From: Trichoplusia ni
Taxonomy: Eukaryota > Arthropoda > Insecta > Lepidoptera > Noctuidae
NCBI RefSeq assembly: GCF_003590095.1
Contig: NC_039483.1
Coordinates: 6,758,001 to 6,822,000 of the forward strand
Reading direction: 5' to 3'
Length of the DNA: 64,000 nucleotides
The translations under genes and the position numbers were made by a program. Shown piece after piece: positions 48,401 through 57,400 of the stretch. Position 1 is the first letter of the stretch; every line of letters starts with the position of its first letter. The notes under the pieces are model-generated. The model did no database searches, had not been told where the DNA came from, and was given only the letters and a program-made list of their open reading frames with translations.

Positions 48401-51400
48401 TTTAAAAATTACTTGCAAGATTTATCATTTTCAGATATTTATGATATGGATAATCCCAATCAAGCCTATAATTTGTTTATGCACACTTTTAAATTGATAT
48501 ATAACTTATGCTTCCCTATAAAAAGGGTTACTGTTAGTATTAAAGACAAACAACAGTGGATATCACGTGGAATAAAACTTTGTAGCAAAAAAAAGAGAGC
48601 ATTGATGTGGAACTATAGACATAATAAGAATATAACTAACAAAACTAAATTTAAAAAGTATTCAAAATTGTATAAAACCATAATTCATTTAACTCAAAAA
48701 GCACAAAACACGTATAAAATAAAAACAGCATCTAATAAATCAAAAGCTACATGGGCAATCATTAATAAGTCCAAGAATAACATACCTAAAAATATTATCA
48801 ATTCCATAAGAGTAAGCGACCAAATTATAACTAATCCAAAGGAAATCGCAAATTATTTCAACGACTATTTTATCGAAAAAATTAAGCCCATCTTAGGATC
48901 AGGTGACAAAGTAACTTCATTAATAACTCATTCAAATAAATCCATGTTTATGGCACCAAGTACACCGTACGATATCTTTAAAATCATCAGGTCACTAAAA
49001 AATACTACAAGTGTTGGACATGATGAAGTATCCACTGTCGTAGTTAAGCACGTTGCATCCGAAATCTGCGAACATCTAAGTTACATTATGAACTTGTGTA
49101 TTAACACGGGACTATACCCAGACAGTCTCAAAAAGTCTATTGTAAAACCGTTGTTTAAAAAAGATGATAAACAAAACATGAATTGCTATAGACCCATAGC
49201 ACTTATTCCCATTCTCTCTAAAATATTCGAAAAATACATATATGAACAAATTTACAATTATCTAGAAAAATTTAATATTCTTACTAATAATCAAAAAGGA
49301 TTTCGAAAGAATAAAACTATAAATCTGGCAGTTTTTGATGTTTTGAGTGCAGTCATGAATAATGTAGATAATAGGACACCGGTATGCGCTGTATTTTGTG
49401 ACATGACTCAAGCGTTCGATTACGTTAGTCATGACATTTTATTAAAAAAATTAGAAGCATATGGCATCCGCGGAAATGTATTAAATTTGATAGAATCATA
49501 TCTCAAAAACCGTGAAATATATACTGAGATCTCTAAAATTAATTTGAAAAGTAAAAAAGAAGAAAACTTTCAGTCTTCTAAACGTGCAGTTAAATATGGA
49601 GTTCCCCAAGGGAGTGTGTTAGGTCCGCTCTTGTTTATAATTTATATAAACGACCTCCCAAAGGTGACTCGTAATCCCATTTCCCTTTTTGCAGATGACA
49701 GTACGATAACAATAAAATGTAGTAACAAAACCACATATGAAAATGAAATTAATAATACCGTAAAATCAGTAATAGAATGGCTTAATAACAATAATTTAAA
49801 AATAAATCTAGCAAAAACTAAAATCATGCACTTCAGCCAAAAAACAGCCGCACCAGACATTAATATCACATACCAAGGAACAGCTATCAATAAAGCTGAC
49901 ACTACAAAATTTTTAGGTATTACTATTGATAGAAATCTTAACTGGAAAGCCCATACAGAAGACCTCAATAAGAGAATCAACTCCTCATCCTATGCCCTCT
50001 ATAGACTCTCTCGAGTTATAAGTAATGAAGCGCTCTGCACGGCCTATCACGGTATGGTTGGTTCAGTCCTCAGGTTCGGAATCTTATATTGGGGAAATTC
50101 CACAAACAGAGAAATCATCTTTAAGTCACAGAAGCGTTGTATCAGAGCTATGTTCGGGTTAAAAGTTACAGACAGCTGCAAACCGTTTTTCATTGAACAC
50201 AAAATATTGACTCTGCCATCTCTTTTTATATTCGAAGTAGCAAATTTTGTTCGGAATAATCCACATATTTTTAAAAAACAAGCTGACACTTTAATCCGTA
50301 ACCGTAGAAAAAACGACTGCCTCAGTATAGTAAGTTCAAAAACTACCTTAAAGAATAAAAGTGTTTTCTGTTTGGCGCCGAAAATATATAACAAATTACC
50401 CAAAGAAGTAAAAGAAATGCCACATGCCTTATTTAAAGCCCATTTTAAAAGGTATTTATTAGATAAATGCTACTATAGCATACAAGATTTTTTAAGTGAG
50501 TGATGTATTGTATATATTTTACATTCGCTTTTATTGGTGGCATTGATCTTTGTATTGTAACTACTGAATTTTATTGTAATTATTTTTTTATTTTCTTTTA
50601 TATAGAGTCAGTGTACTTGTGTAAATCTTAAGTTAGCTTAAGTACCATTTAAATTTTGTACGCCACAATGTGGCAGAACATGAGTTCATAATATTTATTC
50701 TAAGACCTATGCCTGTACCATGTTTTACAAAATAAAAATATCTTTATCTTTATCTTTATCTTTATCTTTATCAAATCGTGAGTTCCCAATACCCATTTCT
50801 ACGTAACAACAATTTCGGTTGTTTACGCAGAACTTCTAGAAATCGGAACACATCCTTTGCGGGCTTAAAATCATTGTAGCGGAAAATCTACATACCAAAG
50901 GTTACGAATCAGCCGAAGATGATTGCTTTGCTGTTAATAACTTTATTTGGGAGAACATTATAATCTCAGGGTAGGTTATGTGTGATCTCAAAGTATTAGA
51001 GGAAGAGCGTATTAACGTTATGCGTAAGGGAGATGCCGTTAGCCATTATATAAAGCGCTATCTCTCTTTCTCAAAGGCGACAGTCTTGCGGAAATACTTC
51101 ATAGTGTGATGACAGATCATTTGATTCAAATAGTTGGTCCTTAGAGATTTAAGTTGTTAGATCAAAAGTCACGTGTAATTGCCTTGTTACATGTTGTGTA
51201 CTGCACAAACTTTGACTGCTGTCATTACTATCGCTAAAGGTAAATTGGTGATTGGTAGGTTAGAAAGCTGTTAAAATAAAACGTAAGAATTGATATTCAG
51301 TCATTCAATATGGTCATCAGACTATTTTTGTGTGCAGTACTTAAAGTATACCACTGTTTTGTTTGCTGTTAGGTAACGTATGTATATAGAAGAGTAACTT

Positions 51401-54400
51401 ATGCCTAAAATGGAAAATAGTCTTTTCTCGCTGGTTCTTAAGATTTGTGGACAGTGAAACTAGAGTCTACTAGTAGTTTTATTTTCATTGAATGAAAATT
51501 CATATATTTTTTTAAACCCACATATGTAGAAACATGATGAAAATTTTTGGTAGACATAAGATCGTATTCTACTTAATTGCAAAAGGATCCAATATTATGT
51601 AGTAAGTAATCCTCTTCTATAATCACCATTGGCCTAGCCTTTTCCCAACTATGTTGGGGTCGGCTACCAGTCCAACCGGTTTCAGCTAAGTACCAGTGTT
51701 TTACAAGGAGCGACTGCCTATCTGACCTCCTCAACCCAGTCACCTGGGCAACACGACACCCCTTGGTTAGACTGGCTGTCAGACTTTTCAAGCTTCTGAC
51801 TACCTGTAACATCTGTCAAAGATGTAGGAATAACAGCCGGAACCCACAATTTAACGTGCTTTCCGAAACACGGAGGACGTGTAGAGACACCCATCTACGG
51901 ACCAACCGCGTCAAGCATAGCTTAACCTGTGATCGAATCACTTATGCTGTTATAGCTTAGCCACGAGCTCCACTAATCCTCTTTTATAATGTGGAAATAA
52001 AATATCAGGACAAGAGAATTTTCTCTCAAGCAAATTCGTAGATTAAGAAATAAGGACACTGGGTACAAATAAAACTAAATCCCTACTTCTGTAATACGCT
52101 CATGAAATTCACGATGCACTATGCGGATGAGAAAAAATAATATTGGGGACAAAGAGATGCAAAGAACAAAAGTTGAGAGAAATGGATCTTGACTGCACGG
52201 ATAACCGGGAGGTTGAGGTCATTAGGCCAAGCCATCAGTCCGCATAGGGGGTTCGATCCCCGTGTAGGGCAAGCGTTTGTGCAATCCACGAATGCTTTGT
52301 TGATAATTAAGCTATCCATCTTTGAGTATCGCTTAATTCGTTATTTAGATATATTAAAATCGGTTAAGTGGTTAAGACATGAAAGCAAACAAACTAACAT
52401 TTATTATTATATTAGTCAGGATTCGTGCTCAGTTGTCTTGTTCTTTCTGGGGATTCCGTACAGAACTTCAAATAAATATAATATATAAACGTGCTAAACT
52501 ATGTCCACCAAAGTATTTTTCTACCCTTAAATTGCGCCAGGAACAAGATAAGGTGATAAAGAGAAATCTAACCCTATCTAATCTTTTAACAAAAACGATG
52601 TACCAAGGCTTGGTAGAAATCAAAATCGATCAATAAATTGCCAAGAGGCTTCGATCCAATCGTAATCCCGATACTTTTGTAATTAAGGTCAAGATCCAAG
52701 AAGGTTTCAAACATTTTTCTTTTTTCATCCTAATTTTCGAGAAAGGCAAAGGAATCTACGATAGTAGATGATTCAGCCGGCAAATTAAAATAAACAAATG
52801 CGTGGGTGCTGGTTAAATTACTAAGGCTGTATTACTTTGTTGTTGTGCTAGAAAATGTTTTATAGATATCTATTTCTAAGCCCCGACGGAAAAAGAGGGG
52901 TGTTATAAGTTTGTCCTGCCTGTCTGTTTGGCTGCGGCTCAAAGCTCATCAAAGCTCCCGAACGGATTAATCGATTTCAATTCAATTTGTTTTGTATTAA
53001 AGGTGAATTATGTGCGAGTGCTCTTCTACTTGTTTCTTTTTGTTTTTCAATACAAAGGGACAGTTACAGTAGGTCTAAATTTGTAAATAACACAAAGAGA
53101 TCTTTGCTGTATTTCTTATTTACCGCCAGAAAAAAGGCAAGAAAAATAACATTTTCTGTTGTGTCACTAAGGGAGCTTATTACTCTATTTATTTGTGCAA
53201 ATTAAATTAATTTATCAAAAGAGATGAGACCCGCTTCAAGTAAAAGTTTAATTATGGAAATCTCTTCATATTTCATGTCCACGCAATTCTAAAACGTAAT
53301 GAAGTTTACTCGTTCCATTTCGACGCTATTTGTACTAGACTTTTGGGGAGTCTCTGCCGTTTCTAGGCATTGAGTAGTTACATATTCCATCACTAATCAC
53401 ATTCTCAAGCAATAATAAAACGATTAGGTAAATTAGGTGGCTCGGAATGGATGCGGAGGACCGGGCAATGTGGTGTAACTTGGGGGTTGACTATGTCCAG
53501 AAGTAGATCTTGATGGCCTGAGTTGATTGAATGGTTAAATAGAAATTAATATAGCACCCGAATGCTCGATGTTCTTTTCATAAGGTTAGCATTGATCAGT
53601 ACGCCAAGCTCAATGTATGCGATGTGTCACATGTAGGAAAAACATCTTTTTTTGGCCTGAAGTTCCCTTTCAATTAATCCACGTAGGGTATTCTTAAATC
53701 ATATGACGTTAATTAAATGTTTTGAAAAAAAAACAACATTTTTTTTATACTATTCTTTATTTTCACCTTAAATGGTCCGAATAATTCGTATTGCCGAAAC
53801 ATTGGAGTTACAATCACTTTATTTACTGAGTCTTTGATTTCGTTTATGAATTCCATCTTCAGAGTCAAGTTTACCAGCAATATATGAAGAGGATGTGTGT
53901 ATATCCTTCCTTGAACCCTGCTTATACAAACAGCCATAAAATTAACATGGTAAACAAATTATTTAATACAGTGAGCGCCTTCGCAGTCAACACCTACGTT
54001 AATAGGGTTGTCGTTTATGTGTTGGCTGGTTTTAATTAAGATATATATTGTTTTAGAACTAAGTTAGTTTTTTTTTTATATTTGAGATTTAAAATTTAGT
54101 TACAAAAATTAGTTAAGTGGCTTGGGTGTCAGTGACGTGTCGAAAGATCCTTAAATCTTTTTGTGACTGTATCGACGTCTAATGTAGGTACGATATCTCA
54201 TAATTTAATTACTAAATCAAAATTAAATTTTATAAATTAATCAAGTACTAAACAATCAGAAAACATTGGTAGCAAGATCAGACTGGCTGGGATAGGCCTA
54301 TGGCCAACAGTGGACGTCGATATTCTGAATTGATTGATACAAAAGCATTATGCCGAACTTATTATCTTCGCAATGATTGAAAATATAAATTCGTCATCTC

Positions 54401-57400
54401 CTTACAAAATTGTGATAAAATGCACTCCATATATTTAACATAGATCGCGAATTACGAAACAAACGAAACATTCCTAACAGTTTGAATTGAGAACAGCCGC
54501 CATATAAAGTAGTTACAAAATGGCGGGGAGAAAAAAGGTCACTGTAAAAAGGATCTCTGCATCAGTGTTGAATAAAAAAAAGCTGGACAGTGCTAACTGT
54601 TGTGTATTAGTTTTTATACCGACCCAACCTTCGTACTCGCTCTATTCAGTATGTAAGTCTACTTTTTAATATAGAATTAGTGGAAAATCTTGGCAATTGG
54701 GTGAAATATATATTATTTGTTAAGATTTAGGTTTGGAGATGTATTTTTATTGTCGATTAGAGTCACTTCAGTAGGTGGTGTAGGTCTCATTTAGAATGGG
54801 TTGGGTGAGTATGATGTATTTCATGCATGGTTCGGAATATGCTGAATACCCGGCCTATATAGACAATTTTGTTGCAATATAAGTTTTGAATGTGCATCCT
54901 TCGATAAAATCGTTTTTGCATATTTTAAACTTGCAATTTTTGTCTACAATATCAACAGACTCATTCACCATATTTTGTTAAGCCACCATGTAACAATAAA
55001 ATCCATTGACCAGTGTATGATAAACTGATTAAAGAGGTAAGATTTTACGTATTTTTTCACGTTTTAGCATAATCTAAGACTTAAATGATATTTAACTCAA
55101 TATTGGCAGCCCTAAGCGTCTATTGTGCTCAGACAATGTGCAATAAGTTTAACATCGCGCTATAACTTACCCCAACCAGCTGATATGACATTGTCCGCCG
55201 ATGCGCCTTCAGATCGACCTGAATTATTGCCTAGCATAACTGGTTCCCATGTTGGTATGCTTTTGGATAGTTTTAATAAGAAGAATATGTTTAAAATTTT
55301 GCTGAAGTTCAATTTTTAATGCTTATTTATTTTATAAATGTGAATATAAGTTTGTTTGTTACGCTTTCACGCGAAAAATACTTGACTTGATTATCGTAAA
55401 ACTTTGTACACGTGTTCTTGGAAAGATTAGGAGTAAAAAGGGTGTTCTTTTTACTCGACTTAAAAAAAGACCAGTATATGAACTTTCAGCTTTACGTCAG
55501 CGATTATTGGATACATTAAATACAAAGAAAAGAAAACAGAATATTGTGTGTACATTGTTAACTAAAGTTTTAAGTAATGAAATACATTATTTTTCTTTCT
55601 AAGTCTTTTATTATTAAGACAAATCTCAATAACAACTTCACTGCCAATAAAAAAATCCACCAAACCTTTAAAGGTAAACTGTATGCTAAAATATACATCG
55701 ATAGGTAGGTACTATACGTACTTCTGTTAAAAAACATAATTATATCTGTCGTTCTAGTAGGTACACTCTGAAAAGAATTTACCATATTTAAAAACTAAAT
55801 AACGTCTAGCAACAATTTTAAATCTCTTCTACTAAGTATCACTACTAAAATTAGGTACAAAAAATATACCAAGACAAAGTCGCTACTTAACATTTGAGAT
55901 TGCCTCCCACGGGCCCAATTAGGCGGTCTATTTAATTAATACAAATAAAAGTTTTATGAGCGAGAGTAGCAGTTGTTAATAATTACGACTTTTACAGCTT
56001 AATATAGAGAACGTTATTATTTTATGACTAAGCGCCCATGTGACAACCTGCAGTTAAATTAGAGTTATTGAAGAATTTTTGTTACAAAGCAACTCTATTT
56101 CGTGGGCTGCTATAATAGCATTCTTGCCTCGCCTTTATCGGACGAGGCGAGAATGCTTTATAGCCTTATGGCAGGTCACTAGTTATATTATTATACTATG
56201 CAACTGTTAATTTTTTAAAAAATATCTGTATCAATCATCGGGGTGACATCTTCTATTCAGAAAAAACCCCGTAAATAAAAAGAAAAAAAAATTATTTCAT
56301 ACGCGATTCGGCCGCCGCGTCGTCTATTAAGGACTCCGATTGAGTCTGAGAGTAGTCGGGCAATCCGAATAATTAAGCGTTAGGAAAACTTTGCATTATT
56401 TAAAAAAAAAACTTTTGGTTTTTGACAAGATTTTCTGAAACATGGTAGATAGGCGTGAGTGGTTCTGTGACTGTAGCTAGTAGATTGGTATTTTAGTTAG
56501 TAAGAGTCCGATAGATACAAACGCTATGCATTCAGCGTGGGTTGATGTTAGTGGTGTTTTACCCCGGATCACATAAAAGGGCAGCCCTTTTCTAAGTATC
56601 CGCAAAATTGAATGGGAGATCCTGACAGAAAGATGTTAGATAGATAGGCAGTAATTTTATATACATGCGCAAAATCGACAAATCTATATCTTAGCCTTCT
56701 TTCTTCCTTGGTGAAAAGCTAATAACTCCAACCCACACCGAGTGCACAGCGTGGGGATGTGTTGGACTCACACTGACTAAAAGCACTCCGGGTACCTTCA
56801 ATTGCCAGGATCCTCGCGCATGAGCATGTGCGTTTCTGCCCGAAACTATAGCTTTGTCTGACGTAAGTGAGGTTTTTAGAAGTCACATACAGGCTTTAAT
56901 AACATTTTGCTCCTTTCATAGGTTAATAAAACACACGTTCAACTTTGGCACTTATTTTTAATAATGTTTGTTTAAAAATAGGCATTTTCAATCACATTCA
57001 AACAGTTGGCAAACATTTAAATACATTTTACAAAATATTCTCTATAAATAGGCAAGTAATAATAATATCTTGTTCTTTTTTGCTACAAGTTACGCCGAAA
57101 TAGGTTAAAAACGGTTTGGCATAAGAACAGTATCGTAAAACTTTTTTGCTAAATCTTTTTATTCAAATCATTATTGAAAAAATTATCATTCGTTGCCTTT
57201 TTAACTGGCGTTTTCTATAACCACTAAAAATATACAAAGCGTAAAACAGTTTTATTTTGTTCTTAATTGTATTTTCTAATTACAGATATCTTAAAACTAA
57301 TTAAATTATCTACTGGCAGTTATGACAAGATTGGTTCTTAAACACACAAGATCTATACTAGATTTAGGAAAATGATAATACATAAATATAAATGTGGTCA

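Larger units (their letters stand above)
46559..50775 (+). mobile_element. Apparently intact non-LTR retrotransposon inside the ETHR alternative-exon intron
   Basis: About 4.2 kb with ORF1 and ORF2 both uninterrupted. A 3'UTR follows, with AATAAAAATA and a (TCTTTA)n tail at 50739-50772. A 10-base direct repeat TCGTGAGTTC at 46549-46558 and 50776-50785 may be the target-site duplication. That would put the 5' end at 46559, leaving a 68-base leader. The 5' border could also lie further left. It is antisense to the host receptor gene. RT sequence and simple-repeat tail point to a CR1/Jockey-like clade, related to the broken copy at 19 kb. Confidence 0.82.
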
